Shown piece after piece: positions 7,724 through 16,453 of a DNA stretch of 64,000 nt (position 1 is its first letter; the number at the start of each line of letters is the position of its first letter). The translations under genes and the position numbers were made by a program. The stretch is taken from positions 71,337 to 135,336 of the forward strand of contig JARGPH010000015.1 in the NCBI GenBank assembly GCA_029213065.1, given 5' to 3'. Source of the stretch: Verrucomicrobiales bacterium. Its GTDB lineage: Bacteria; Verrucomicrobiota; Verrucomicrobiia; Verrucomicrobiales; DEV007. The notes below the pieces were generated by a model, which saw only the letters and a list, made by a program, of their open reading frames with translations, was not told the DNA's origin and made no database searches.

Positions 7724-10700
7724 ATGAAACGTTTCTACTCATTGTTCGCCACCGCCGCGCTGGCATCGTCCATTCCTCTTTGTGCAGAGGAGACCATCCT
7801 CGAAACCGCCCGGGAGATCCCGGTCGCCTACGACGTCGATATCGTCGTCGTCGGAGGCACCAGCGGAGCGATTACGGCGGCAGTCGAAGCCGCTGACAAA
7901 GGCGCTTCCGTTTTCCTCGCAGCGCCCCGCCCCTATCTTGGCGAGGACATCGCGGGAACGCTTCGACTCTGGTTGGAGGACGGAAAGGAACCGGTCAGTG
8001 ATTTGGAGAAAGCGCTCTTTGAGCGAAAGGCCCCCGTCACCGGATTCCCCGATCGCCTTGAGTTTACCTACGAGGCAGACCAAACCGCGAGCAAAGCCCA
8101 CCCCGACAAAAACAACGCACTCCTGAGCGATGGAAAATGGCAGCTTGCCGCCCACGAGTCTGTGCAGTTCGAAGAGAACGTGACCCTGATCGCTGATCTC
8201 GGAACGATGGCCAAAGTGAAAGAACTGCATCTCATGAGTTTTGACCGGGGTGGCACGTTTCAGGTCGACGGCGTGGAAGTCTGGACTTCCCCGAACGGAA
8301 AACTCTGGCGAAGCCTCGGTGAAATCGAAGAGCGGAAATCCTACGGCACCGGCGACGCCGTCGTGCAGTGGTCACTTCCGGTGAAACAACCCTGCCGCTT
8401 TGTTAAACTGTTAGTAAAAAAACCGGAGGACGTGACCCGCATGTTGCTGGGCGAATTACTCGTCATCGAAGACACCGGCATTAAGATCGACCCAACAACT
8501 CAGGCAAACGTTCCCGCGACGCCGATGCAGGCAAAAATCGCGCTCGATGAGGCCCTCCTCGAAGCCGGGGTTCAATACCTTTACGGTTCGATGGTGACGG
8601 ATCTCCTCGTCGATGAAGAAGGCCAGCCCGCCGGAATCGTGATGACGAACCGGGCGGGACGTCAGGCAGTTCGAGCGAAAGTGGTGATCGACGCAACGAC
8701 GCGGGCGACCGCGGCGCGATCGGCTGGAGTTGAATTTGCCGCCTACCCTGCAGGCCCGCAGACCTTTCGACGCATTGTCTCGGGAGGAAGCCCGCAGGAG
8801 GGCGACGGTATTGAGGTTCAAACCGCTGACGTGCATTTTTACTCTCAAGAGGGAGAGCACGATGTCTTTCTTTACGATCTGACAATCCCCATGCCTGACA
8901 ACAGCGCCGCTTCATTCGCGCGGGCGGAGGTGCTGGCCCGCCAGATGACTTTCGACGTCGCTCTCATGGATGAATCAGACATGCTTTTCCAAATCCCGCC
9001 CGACCCGATCGTGGCGCGAAGTGGTGTGGAAGAGAAGTCACTCGAAGTGGCGACCTTGAATCTGGAAGCGCTTCAACCGAAGTCACTGGATCGATTCTTC
9101 GTCCTCGGTGGATGCGCCGGAGTTTCCCGCGAAGCGGCAGGCGAATTGATGAAACCACTGAATCTGATGCGACTCGGCAAACGCGTCGGAGGCGCAGCCG
9201 CTGAGCTCGCGAAAGACGTCACCGTTGCCGGTGCCGCCAGCGTCAAAGGCACCCCCGTTGGTGACGCGAAACCCCACGGAGAGGTTCGTGAGTTTCTCAA
9301 TGGAGCGAGACCGACCGACTCAGGGCTTCCGACAGTGGCCTCTCCGGAGCGCTCCATCCCCGTTCTCGGCAGCTACGACGTCGTCATTGCCGGCGGTGGA
9401 ACCGGTGGCGCCCCTGCCGGAATCGGAGCAGGACGCCAAGGCGCCACGGCTCTCGTGATTGAGTATCAGGATCATCTCGGTGGAGTTGGCACGATGGGAT
9501 TGATTTCGAGTTACTACCACGGCTACCGAAAAGGATTCACCGCCGAGGTGGATGAGAAAATTAAGGAGATGGGAGGGCCTAAAAGAAAAGGCGGCTGGAA
9601 TCCCGTCGCTAAGCGTGAGCTTTGGAGAAACGAAAATGAAGAAGCAGGTGCTGATATCTGGTTTTCCTCACTCGCTTCCGGCGCCCTTGTCGAGAATGGA
9701 AAAGTAATCGGAGTGATCGTGACAACGCCCCAGGGTCGCGGTGCGGTCCTCGCCAAAGCAGTCGTCGATGCGACCGGCAATTCGGACATCGCTGTCGCCG
9801 CCGGAGCCGACTTTGTCACCACTTCCTCCGAGCACATCGCGATGCAGGGAACAGGCCTTTCCCCGAGAAAACTCGGCACCGGTTACATGAATACGGACTA
9901 CTCCTTTGCCGACGAATCCGACCCCGTCGACCAATGGCGCATGATTGTCGCGGCCCGTAAAAAGTATCGGAGCAGCTACGATCTTTCCACCTTCATCGAC
10001 AGCCGCGAACGTCGTCGCATCGTCGGTGATGCCTACGTCGGTCCCGGTGACATCATCAATGAGCGCACCTGGGCGGACACGATTTCGCTTCACCAGAGCA
10101 ACTTCGACACCCACGGCTACACGGTGCACCCGCTTTTCATGATCAACTTTCCTGATAAAAAGGAAATGATCGCGAGCGTCCCCTACCGCGCTCTCCTCCC
10201 GCAGAAACTCGACGGGATCATCGTGACCGGGCTCGGAATGAGCGCCCACCGCGACGCCATGCCCATTCTCCGGATGCAGCCCTGTATCCAGAATCAGGGT
10301 TACGCGGCCGGCGTCGCCGCCGCCACGATCGCTGAACAGGGAATTCCAACGCGCTCACTCGACGTGAAAGAACTTCAAAAGCATCTCGTCGAGATGGGTT
10401 CGCTTCCTCCCGAAATTCTCGAGGCGACCGAAGCCGACGAAGTCGCTGACGAAACGATCGCCGCCGCAGTTACCAATGTGGTCAACAACTACCGGGGACT
10501 CGCGACTCTGCTCGGAGAAGAGGAGCGTTCCCTCCCGCTCTTACAGGAAGCCTTCAAGGAAGCCGATTCACCGGAGCATCAGCTCATCTACGCGAACATT
10601 CTCGGTATGATCGGTGACGCAACCGGATCAAGTGTGCTCGCTGAAACAATTTCGAATCAGGAATGGGACGAGGGTTGGAACTTCCGTGGCATGGGTCAGT

Positions 10701-11113
10701 TCGGGGGCAGCATCTCACGACTCGATTCCCACATTATCGCCCTCGGTAAGTCCGGCGATGCGAAGACGGCGATGCCGGTGCTCCTCGAGAAAACAGCGGA
10801 ACTCGATCAGGAAAAGGAATTCTCCCATCACCGTTCGGTATCATTAGCCTTTGAAACCCTTCGCGACCCCGCGGCTGCGGAAGCACTCGCCGCGGTCCTC
10901 AAAAAGGAAAACATGAGCGGTCACTGGATCACGGAAATTTCTGAAAGCAATCGGCAGGACGAACGCACTGAGCCACTGCGGGAAATCATCCTCGCCCGCG
11001 CCCTCTATCGCTGCGGCGACCATGAAGGCATCGGTGAGAAAATCCTCAAGGAATACGCAAAAGACCTCCGGGCCCTCTTCGCCCAGCACGCCACCGCGAT
11101 TCTGGAGGAGTGA
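7724..11113 (+). CDS. Giant secreted FAD-dependent oxidoreductase with two Rossmann domains
   Basis: The 1129-residue product starts with a Sec signal peptide (cleavage near residue 21). A first FAD-binding Rossmann motif, with sequence VVVGGTSGAITAAVEA, lies near residues 41-56. It is interrupted at about 125-250 by a segment resembling an F5/8C (discoidin) carbohydrate-binding fold. A second full dinucleotide-binding motif, VVIAGGGTGGAPAGIGAG, starts near residue 552 and leads a domain typical of the FAD_oxidored (PF12831-type) family. The last 230 residues look like HEAT repeats. The family is abundant in Planctomycetes and Verrucomicrobia and its substrates are largely unknown. The divergent FMN/iron-sulfur membrane protein may supply or accept its electrons. 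Confidence 0.88.
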   Translation: MKRFYSLFATAALASSIPLCAEETILETAREIPVAYDVDIVVVGGTSGAITAAVEAADKGASVFLAAPRPYLGEDIAGTLRLWLEDGKEPVSDLEKALFERKAPVTGFPDRLEFTYEADQTASKAHPDKNNALLSDGKWQLAAHESVQFEENVTLIADLGTMAKVKELHLMSFDRGGTFQVDGVEVWTSPNGKLWRSLGEIEERKSYGTGDAVVQWSLPVKQPCRFVKLLVKKPEDVTRMLLGELLVIEDTGIKIDPTTQANVPATPMQAKIALDEALLEAGVQYLYGSMVTDLLVDEEGQPAGIVMTNRAGRQAVRAKVVIDATTRATAARSAGVEFAAYPAGPQTFRRIVSGGSPQEGDGIEVQTADVHFYSQEGEHDVFLYDLTIPMPDNSAASFARAEVLARQMTFDVALMDESDMLFQIPPDPIVARSGVEEKSLEVATLNLEALQPKSLDRFFVLGGCAGVSREAAGELMKPLNLMRLGKRVGGAAAELAKDVTVAGAASVKGTPVGDAKPHGEVREFLNGARPTDSGLPTVASPERSIPVLGSYDVVIAGGGTGGAPAGIGAGRQGATALVIEYQDHLGGVGTMGLISSYYHGYRKGFTAEVDEKIKEMGGPKRKGGWNPVAKRELWRNENEEAGADIWFSSLASGALVENGKVIGVIVTTPQGRGAVLAKAVVDATGNSDIAVAAGADFVTTSSEHIAMQGTGLSPRKLGTGYMNTDYSFADESDPVDQWRMIVAARKKYRSSYDLSTFIDSRERRRIVGDAYVGPGDIINERTWADTISLHQSNFDTHGYTVHPLFMINFPDKKEMIASVPYRALLPQKLDGIIVTGLGMSAHRDAMPILRMQPCIQNQGYAAGVAAATIAEQGIPTRSLDVKELQKHLVEMGSLPPEILEATEADEVADETIAAAVTNVVNNYRGLATLLGEEERSLPLLQEAFKEADSPEHQLIYANILGMIGDATGSSVLAETISNQEWDEGWNFRGMGQFGGSISRLDSHIIALGKSGDAKTAMPVLLEKTAELDQEKEFSHHRSVSLAFETLRDPAAAEALAAVLKKENMSGHWITEISESNRQDERTEPLREIILARALYRCGDHEGIGEKILKEYAKDLRALFAQHATAILEE

Positions 11114-11206
11114 TCAATGAAAGAGACAGGGTTACGCGATTTTTGGCTTTACCGCTCTTGATCTTCTCTTCAAATTTCCTTCCATTGCCACATTCTCTAT
11201 TTTATT

Positions 11207-11521
11207 TTGAGTGACTTTTCCAGCCGCCTAAACACACTTATAGTGGGAAACGCAGCCACGCAGGGTTCGGTCGCGGACGCATGTGACATCGCGCAGGCAT
11301 CAATGAGCAGATATATCAGCGGACGAATACCCAAGGCTCAGGAACTCTATAGGCTCTCCGTCTACTTTGGTGTATCGATGGAGTGGCTCCTTACCGGTGT
11401 AGACAGCCGAAAACCAGACGTCAATGAACCGAGTGTTGACTATCGGCGACGTGATAAGGACATCTTGAAGACTCTAAGGAAAATCGTGTCGGAATTGGAG
11501 TCAACGACGGAAGATAGCTGA
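11207..11521 (+). CDS. Small XRE-type helix-turn-helix regulator
   Basis: This 104-residue protein has a Cro/C1-type HTH in its first 65 residues: a helix with 'GSVADACDIAQASMSRYISG' followed by the 'YFGVSMEWLLTG' ending typical of this class. The tail (about 70-104) is charged and helical and could dimerise. The start chosen is TTG at 11207, because no ATG precedes the HTH in frame. It lies 32 bp before the PQQ-like gene on the same strand and could be co-transcribed with it. The target is unknown. Confidence 0.72.
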   Translation: MSDFSSRLNTLIVGNAATQGSVADACDIAQASMSRYISGRIPKAQELYRLSVYFGVSMEWLLTGVDSRKPDVNEPSVDYRRRDKDILKTLRKIVSELESTTEDS

Positions 11522-11553
11522 AGGTTCTTAAACTTCTATTTCAAACAAATCCC

Positions 11554-12798
11554 ATGAAAACACCCCTGCTAGCCTTTATCGCCTCCTTATCGGCTCTGAT
11601 CCCACTTGGGGCTACCGCCGATTTCTGGCCGGAGTTTCGCGGGGCCGGCGCAGAAGGCCATGCTCCGGACGCCAAGGTTCCACTGAAGTGGTCGGAGACT
11701 AAAAACATTCGCTGGAAGACACCGGTCGACGGCAAGGCTTGGTCATCCCCTGTCATTGCCGATAATACAGTCTTTGTCAGCACCGGTGTCGTGGCCCGCA
11801 ACCAGCTCTCACTCGAAGCACGGGCCTACACTCTCGATAGCGGAAAAGAGCTCTGGAAAACGGTTATCTTCGAGGGCGATGAGGACAAGATGCACCAGAA
11901 AAACAGTCACGCTTCCCCCACTCCGATTTTCCGCGATGGAAAGCTCTACGTGCATTTCGGCCACAAGGGAACCGCCTGCCTGAATGCTGCCGACGGCAAA
12001 GTGATCTGGACTCAGGATACAATCACTTACGAACCTGTTCACGGCACCGGTGGCTCACCGGTTCTGGTTGGCGACAAACTGATTTTTGCCTGCGACGGCA
12101 GTGAAGATCCTTTCGTGATTGCACTCAATGCCGCTGATGGATCGCAAGTATGGAGAACCCCGCGCGGTGTTGAAGTGTCCCGCACTTTTTCATTCTCCAC
12201 CCCTCTTCTGATCGACGTGAAAGGCAGGCAACAGGTCGTTTTACCCGGCTCAGGCGCCGTCATTTCCTACGATCCGGATACCGGCAAAGAGATCTGGCGA
12301 TGCGGCTACGACGAAGGCTACTCGGTGGTTCCCCGTCCGATCTTTAACAACGGAATCGTCTACGTCTGTTCCGGATTCAACACTGCAAATCTTCTCGCGG
12401 TTCGGGCCGACGGATCGGGCGATGTCACCGACACCCATATTGTCTGGACCGCGGAAAAGCGGATCCCGAGAGAGAGTTCACCCATCATTGTCGACGGGCT
12501 CCTTTTCATCAACGATGACAAAGGGATCCTCTCCTGCTTCGATGCCGCCACCGGGGAAGAATATTATCAGGAGCGTCTCAACGGCGAAGGCGGCTTTTCC
12601 TCCTCACCCGTTTACGCGAGCGGCCACCTCTTTTTTCACAACGGCGAGGGAGTGACGACGGTTGTTAAACCCGGCAAAAGGTTCGATAAAGTGGGAGAGA
12701 ATGAATTGAATGAATTCGGCCTATCCTCCTTCGCGGTCGTCTCCGACGGGTTTCTCGTCCGAACTGAGGAGAATCTCATTCGCATCGGCGAGCGCTGA
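11554..12798 (+). CDS. Secreted PQQ-like beta-propeller protein
   Basis: This 414-residue protein has a signal peptide (residues 1-22, Ala-Thr-Ala-Asp cleavage region). The mature protein starts with 'FWPEFRG' and continues with repeated blades of the type 'LYVHFGHKGTACLNAADGK' and 'LNAADGSQVW'. This is the pattern of PQQ-like (BamB/quinoprotein-type) propellers that are numerous in Verrucomicrobia and Planctomycetes. I see no PQQ-ligand disulfide or catalytic Asp, so it is likely structural or binding rather than a dehydrogenase. It converges on the ECF sigma factor gene, with only 14 bp between stops. Confidence 0.85.
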   Translation: MKTPLLAFIASLSALIPLGATADFWPEFRGAGAEGHAPDAKVPLKWSETKNIRWKTPVDGKAWSSPVIADNTVFVSTGVVARNQLSLEARAYTLDSGKELWKTVIFEGDEDKMHQKNSHASPTPIFRDGKLYVHFGHKGTACLNAADGKVIWTQDTITYEPVHGTGGSPVLVGDKLIFACDGSEDPFVIALNAADGSQVWRTPRGVEVSRTFSFSTPLLIDVKGRQQVVLPGSGAVISYDPDTGKEIWRCGYDEGYSVVPRPIFNNGIVYVCSGFNTANLLAVRADGSGDVTDTHIVWTAEKRIPRESSPIIVDGLLFINDDKGILSCFDAATGEEYYQERLNGEGGFSSSPVYASGHLFFHNGEGVTTVVKPGKRFDKVGENELNEFGLSSFAVVSDGFLVRTEENLIRIGER

Positions 12799-12812
12799 AA
12801 GGCCCGCCCCAC

Positions 12813-13448
12813 TCACTGATCCAGATAGGCCTGGAGCGACTCTTTCAACTGACCTCGAGCACGGAAAAGCAGACTCTTCAGCGCCGGGATGGAGATTGAT
12901 AACACTTTGGAAATGTCTTCGTAGGGCATTTCCTCGTAGCGCCGGAGAATAATCGCCATGCGCTGCTTCTCGGGAAGCTCGGCAATGGCGCGGTCAATCG
13001 CCTCCTCCAGTTCGCGGTTCAGCGCATCCTGATCCGGGGACGCGGTATCCTGGTCCTCTGTTGTCCACTGGCTGTCCTCTTCCCGTTCGTCGGCGGAGAC
13101 GGTAGGCTTTCGCTGCCGCCGCCTCGTTTCGTTGAAGACGAGATTACGGGTAATCGTGAAAAGCCAGGTCGTGAATTTCGCGGTTGGCTCGTAACGTGAG
13201 GCTGATTTCCAAACACGAATAAAAACCTGCTGCGCAATATCCTCGGCATCCGATGCCCCGCCCAGCATCTTCGCAACCGTCCCGATGACAGGGCCCTGAT
13301 GGATCTCAACCAACTTCTCGAAAGCCGGGATATCCCCCTCCTTCACCCGCAACATCAGACCCACGTCGCGCTCGTTCGATTCCCGCTTCTCACGCTCAAC
13401 GGCACTTTCCTCATCCGGAGCGTGAGGAATATCGGCAGGTGAAGACAT
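12813..13448 (-). CDS. ECF-type RNA polymerase sigma factor
   Basis: This 211-residue sigma-70 family protein has region 2 at about residues 45-115, with 'DAEDIAQQVFIRVWK' and the aromatic -10-binding segment 'FTTWLFTITRNLVFNE'. An acidic linker follows (about 120-145). Region 4 is at about 150-205 ('LPEKQRMAIILRRYE...ISIPALKSLLFRARGQLKE'). Region 3 is absent, as in ECF factors. No anti-sigma factor gene is next to it: downstream is the convergent PQQ-like gene, and the gene upstream is divergent. It may therefore be controlled by transcription or by an anti-sigma factor encoded elsewhere. Confidence 0.93.
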   Translation of the reverse strand: MSSPADIPHAPDEESAVEREKRESNERDVGLMLRVKEGDIPAFEKLVEIHQGPVIGTVAKMLGGASDAEDIAQQVFIRVWKSASRYEPTAKFTTWLFTITRNLVFNETRRRQRKPTVSADEREEDSQWTTEDQDTASPDQDALNRELEEAIDRAIAELPEKQRMAIILRRYEEMPYEDISKVLSISIPALKSLLFRARGQLKESLQAYLDQ

Positions 13449-13568
13449 AAAAAGTTTTATTTGAGATTCGTGGGTGAATCCGCGTAATAACAGCTAACGT
13501 TAACACCGGCAAGAACCGAATGTTTCTCTTTCTAAAGAAATTCCTGCCAGAGTAAAAAGCCAGAACAT

Positions 13569-14219
13569 ATGCCAACAAAGAAGAAAAGGAGAATCCGAAA
13601 GGGAAATCTGATGGCACGCCGCGTCGCCCTCTACCTCGTGAGCGCGGGAGTGTCCCGCGAGTGGGTCGCTATTATCGGCATGATTCTCGGAATTCTCGCA
13701 GGACTCTCATTTTTCGTCACCAGCGAAATGCCGGAGCCGCAATGGTTCTGGCTCCTCGGTATGGTCTTCTGTCTCCTCCGCATCGGCACGATCCAGATTG
13801 TGGGATTTCTTTCCCCCAATTCGAGCAGGACTCTCAGCGAGGACGAATTCTTCAACGAACTTCCTGAGCGCGTCTCCGACGCCGTCACCATGATTGGCTT
13901 TGGATTCGCCGCCTATTCGTCCCCCTGGCTGGGACTGGGAGCGGCGCTGGGAGCGATCTTCTCCGCCTACGTCCGGTCGATGGGCCAGACCATGGGAGCG
14001 GGCATTAAGGACTATGCCCGCGGACCGATGACGCGAACCCATCGTCTCACCCTCGTCTCGATCACCTCCATTCTCATGATTTGCGGTATTTCATACGAAC
14101 GGTTCCAGACGCCGATTCCACAAATAGCCCTCTGGACAATCATTATCGGCTGCTTTGCAACGATAGCACTGCGCCTCTTCAGCCTCTCAAGATTGCGTCG
14201 GAAAAAAATACTTAAGTAA
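13569..14219 (+). CDS. CDP-alcohol phosphatidyltransferase homologue with lost metal ligands
   Basis: This 216-residue membrane protein has about six hydrophobic helices and the general layout of the CDP-OH-P transferase family. In active members two divalent metals are bound by D-G-x2-A-R-x8-G-x3-D-x3-D. Here the matching stretch reads Ile72-Gly73 in place of Asp-Gly, no Ala-Arg, Asn96 for the second Asp and Glu100 for the third, although the following 'RVSDAV' is kept. A related PVC group with 'NEVPDRISD' at this place exists to my recollection, so it may be a natural subfamily drifting from catalysis. The basic N-terminus (residues 3-17) is typical of a cytoplasmic start. It stands as a single gene before the amidase. 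Confidence 0.8.
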   Translation: MPTKKKRRIRKGNLMARRVALYLVSAGVSREWVAIIGMILGILAGLSFFVTSEMPEPQWFWLLGMVFCLLRIGTIQIVGFLSPNSSRTLSEDEFFNELPERVSDAVTMIGFGFAAYSSPWLGLGAALGAIFSAYVRSMGQTMGAGIKDYARGPMTRTHRLTLVSITSILMICGISYERFQTPIPQIALWTIIIGCFATIALRLFSLSRLRRKKILK

Positions 14220-14271
14220 TCTTAATCACTTCGACTCGACATTTCGAAAACCTGTGGCTAATCTAAACCGG

Positions 14272-14883
14272 ATGGATCGCCTTCTCCTCACTTTCTGCGC
14301 TCTGGCGGGACTCATTTCGATGATTCCGGCTGATTCCTCGGCGCTGGAGGATTTTAATAAGGTCGTCATCGATCCCGGCCATGGCGGCAAAGACCCGGGC
14401 TCTTCCGCCTTTGGCAACGTAGAGAAAGAACTGACGCTTGATCTCGCCAAGCGAATTGCAAAGCTTCTCACCGCCAAAGGCATCAGTTCGCAACTCACGC
14501 GCACGACCGATACCTACGTCGAGCTGATCGACCGCGCAGAGATGGCAAACAAGTCGCCGAAAACACTTTTTCTAAGCGTTCACTTCAATGCTCATTCCGA
14601 CCGGAGCATCAGCGGGACCGAAACACTTTACTGGCCGGGCAGTGCCACCGGGCGGGAACTCGCGAGCTACATTCAGAGTGAGCTCGGGCGGCGCCTCGTA
14701 ACCCGGAACCGGGGATTCAAGCCGGAACGCCTCAAAGTTCTCGAAGCAACCAAGGCGACCGCCGTTTTGATCGAATGCGGATTTATTTCGAATCGCTGGG
14801 AAAGCCAACGCTGCAGCGCCGAATGGTTTAGACAAATACTCGCTGAAGAAATAGTGCAGGGAATCCTTAGATATCGCGGGTGA
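14272..14883 (+). CDS. N-acetylmuramoyl-L-alanine amidase (Amidase_3 family)
   Basis: The product cuts the amide between muramic acid and L-Ala of peptidoglycan in the periplasm. From the ATG at 14272 it has 203 residues with a signal peptide (about 1-24). An in-frame GTG at 14254 would add six residues, and neither start has a clear ribosome binding site. Zinc ligands are visible: His37 in DPGHGG, Glu51 in 'VEKELT' and His104 in 'SVHFNAH'. The catalytic Glu168 lies in 'VLIECGFISN'. No regulatory helix insertion and no AMIN or SPOR domain is present, so it is a minimal enzyme. The nearby division cluster makes a role in cell separation plausible. Confidence 0.92.
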   Translation: MDRLLLTFCALAGLISMIPADSSALEDFNKVVIDPGHGGKDPGSSAFGNVEKELTLDLAKRIAKLLTAKGISSQLTRTTDTYVELIDRAEMANKSPKTLFLSVHFNAHSDRSISGTETLYWPGSATGRELASYIQSELGRRLVTRNRGFKPERLKVLEATKATAVLIECGFISNRWESQRCSAEWFRQILAEEIVQGILRYRG

Positions 14884-15024
14884 AATTGACTAATTCCTGT
14901 AAATTCAGGAAACATGATAATTTTCTGAATTCATTCTAATTTCCGTGTTTACCTATAGTGTCCCGTGTGTTAAATTCCCAGTTAGCTTCAATTTCCGATT
15001 TTCTTTTTCATTCTTACCCTGATC

Positions 15025-15630
15025 ATGAGTGACCCGATTGCAAACTGCACCCTTGAACTGGCCTGTACCGTAGGATCTCTGGACGACGCGATTGAAGCGA
15101 TCGAAGACGGTGCTGACGTTAATTATCGTGGCGGAGCGCCACTGTTCCTCGCCATCTTCAACCGCAATCGCGCGGTGATTAATTACCTCATCGACCAGGG
15201 AGCTGACGCAGAATCTTTCGTCGCAAAGAAAAATCTGAAGTTCGTGAAGACTCGTGAGGATCTCATCGAAGAGCTGATTGCCTGCGCCCCTCACAATCCC
15301 AGAGACGTAAAAATCGATGAGATCAAGGAAATCGACTGCGGCATCCGTGAAGGCGGCGTCGAGTATCTTCTTGCAGAGATCAACTGGGACAATGCGACCC
15401 GTTTTCGTGATTCACTGAATGCTATCGGAGCAGGATCAACTCACCGTTGCGTAGCCGAGTTCCTCCAATGGGCACGAAGCGAGCGCTCCGAGGCAGAATC
15501 GGATGTGGAAAACTTTCTCTCCTGCAACACCGACGCTGTCACCGAATACCGCGAGCGCTACCTCGCCACAGGCGAAGATCTCATTGGGCTTGCGAGCAAT
15601 TTCCTCGACGAGGCAACGGAATCGAACTGA
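15025..15630 (+). CDS. Ankyrin-repeat-like protein, hypothetical
   Basis: This 201-residue protein has no signal peptide. Residues 8-70 fit about two ankyrin repeats ('AIEAIEDGADVNYRGGAPLFLAIFNRNRAVINYLIDQGAD'-type pattern, split here over residues 22-62). The remaining two-thirds is acidic and helical with no known motif. Ankyrin repeats bind proteins, but no partner can be named. A strong intrinsic terminator follows at 15680-15711. Confidence 0.75.
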   Translation: MSDPIANCTLELACTVGSLDDAIEAIEDGADVNYRGGAPLFLAIFNRNRAVINYLIDQGADAESFVAKKNLKFVKTREDLIEELIACAPHNPRDVKIDEIKEIDCGIREGGVEYLLAEINWDNATRFRDSLNAIGAGSTHRCVAEFLQWARSERSEAESDVENFLSCNTDAVTEYRERYLATGEDLIGLASNFLDEATESN

Positions 15631-15679
15631 GCAAACCGTCCCGCTCTGATAGAGTCGGGATATCGCTGAAAGAGATCCG

Positions 15680-15711
15680 GCATTCTCGCGTATCGTGAGA
15701 ATGCGTTTTTT
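15680..15711 (+). terminator. Intrinsic terminator overlapping the next start codon
   Basis: The arms GCATTCTC (15680-15687) and GAGAATGC (15697-15704) form a perfect 8-bp stem with a 9-nt loop, followed by G and six T. This is a good rho-independent terminator for the ankyrin-like gene. The ATG at 15701 that best starts the following SanA-like gene is inside the right arm, so the hairpin could also mask that start. Confidence 0.8.
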
Positions 15712-16366
15712 CCGGATTCATTATCGCCGACTGGTTTATCTCAGCATAGTCGGGGCCTTCCTCCTGCTTCTTACCGTCTTCGTTTGCGATCGCCTTGTCA
15801 CGAGAGCAAGTGAGGGGCGACACACAGCCGATCTATCCGCCATCAACGAAGTGACGGTCGCGATTGTTCCCGGCTGCTCAGAGTATCTCCGCGATGGCAG
15901 GAAGAATCTCTACTTCATCTATCGAATCAATGCCGCGGCGGAACTGTTCGAGGCATCGAAATGCCGGTGGATCATCGTCAGCGGGGACAATGGCAACAAG
16001 AGCTACAACGAGCCCGAACGAATGAAAGCAGCTCTGGTAAGCCGTGGAATTCCGGAGGAGAAAATCGTCTGTGATTTTGCCGGTTTCCGTACTCTCGACA
16101 CCATAGCAAGGGCACGCACCGTGTTTCAGTTGGAGGAAGCCGTGATCGTCTCACAGGCATTCCACAATCAGCGCGCCCTTTTCCTCGCCGGTCATTTCGG
16201 ATTGAATGCCGTCGGCTACGATGCACGGGAAGTGAGTTATGCCGGCGGGCTTAAAACGCGGCTCAGAGAGAAGCTGGCCCGCGTCAAAACGGTCCTCGAC
16301 GTGCACCTCCTCGGCACCGGGCCGAAATTCTACGGTGATCCCCTGCCAATCAGCGAAACACTCTGA
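15701..16366 (+). CDS. SanA/YdcF-family (DUF218) membrane-anchored protein
   Basis: This 221-residue protein has one N-terminal membrane helix (about residues 12-30) and a periplasmic DUF218-type alpha/beta domain, as in SanA, which affects envelope permeability in enteric bacteria. Family features are visible: 'VPGCSEY' after the anchor, 'RWIIVSGDNG' with conserved Ser-Gly-Asp, 'TLDTIARA' and 'AVIVSQAFHNQRALFLA'. The start is ATG 15701, with an in-frame GTG six bases upstream; both overlap a terminator hairpin. It is convergent with ftsZ and shares a bidirectional terminator with it. The biochemical activity of the family is not settled. Confidence 0.85.
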   Translation: MRFFRIHYRRLVYLSIVGAFLLLLTVFVCDRLVTRASEGRHTADLSAINEVTVAIVPGCSEYLRDGRKNLYFIYRINAAAELFEASKCRWIIVSGDNGNKSYNEPERMKAALVSRGIPEEKIVCDFAGFRTLDTIARARTVFQLEEAVIVSQAFHNQRALFLAGHFGLNAVGYDAREVSYAGGLKTRLREKLARVKTVLDVHLLGTGPKFYGDPLPISETL

Positions 16367-16395
16367 CGAGCCTGCAGCCTCCTGGAAGCGGACAC

Positions 16396-16430
16396 AAAAA
16401 AAGCGCCCCGGAAAGAGGCGCTTTGATTTT
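16396..16430. terminator. Bidirectional intrinsic terminator (ftsZ / SanA-like gene)
   Basis: The arms aaagcgcc (16400-16407) and ggcgcttt (16417-16424) are flanked by an A-run on the left (a U-run for minus-strand transcripts) and by ctttgatttt on the right. It sits between two convergent stop codons at 16366 and 16454, so it can end transcripts from both sides. The minus-strand U-run is the better one. Confidence 0.85.
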
Positions 16431-16453
16431 GAAAAATGATCTGGAACTCCTCC

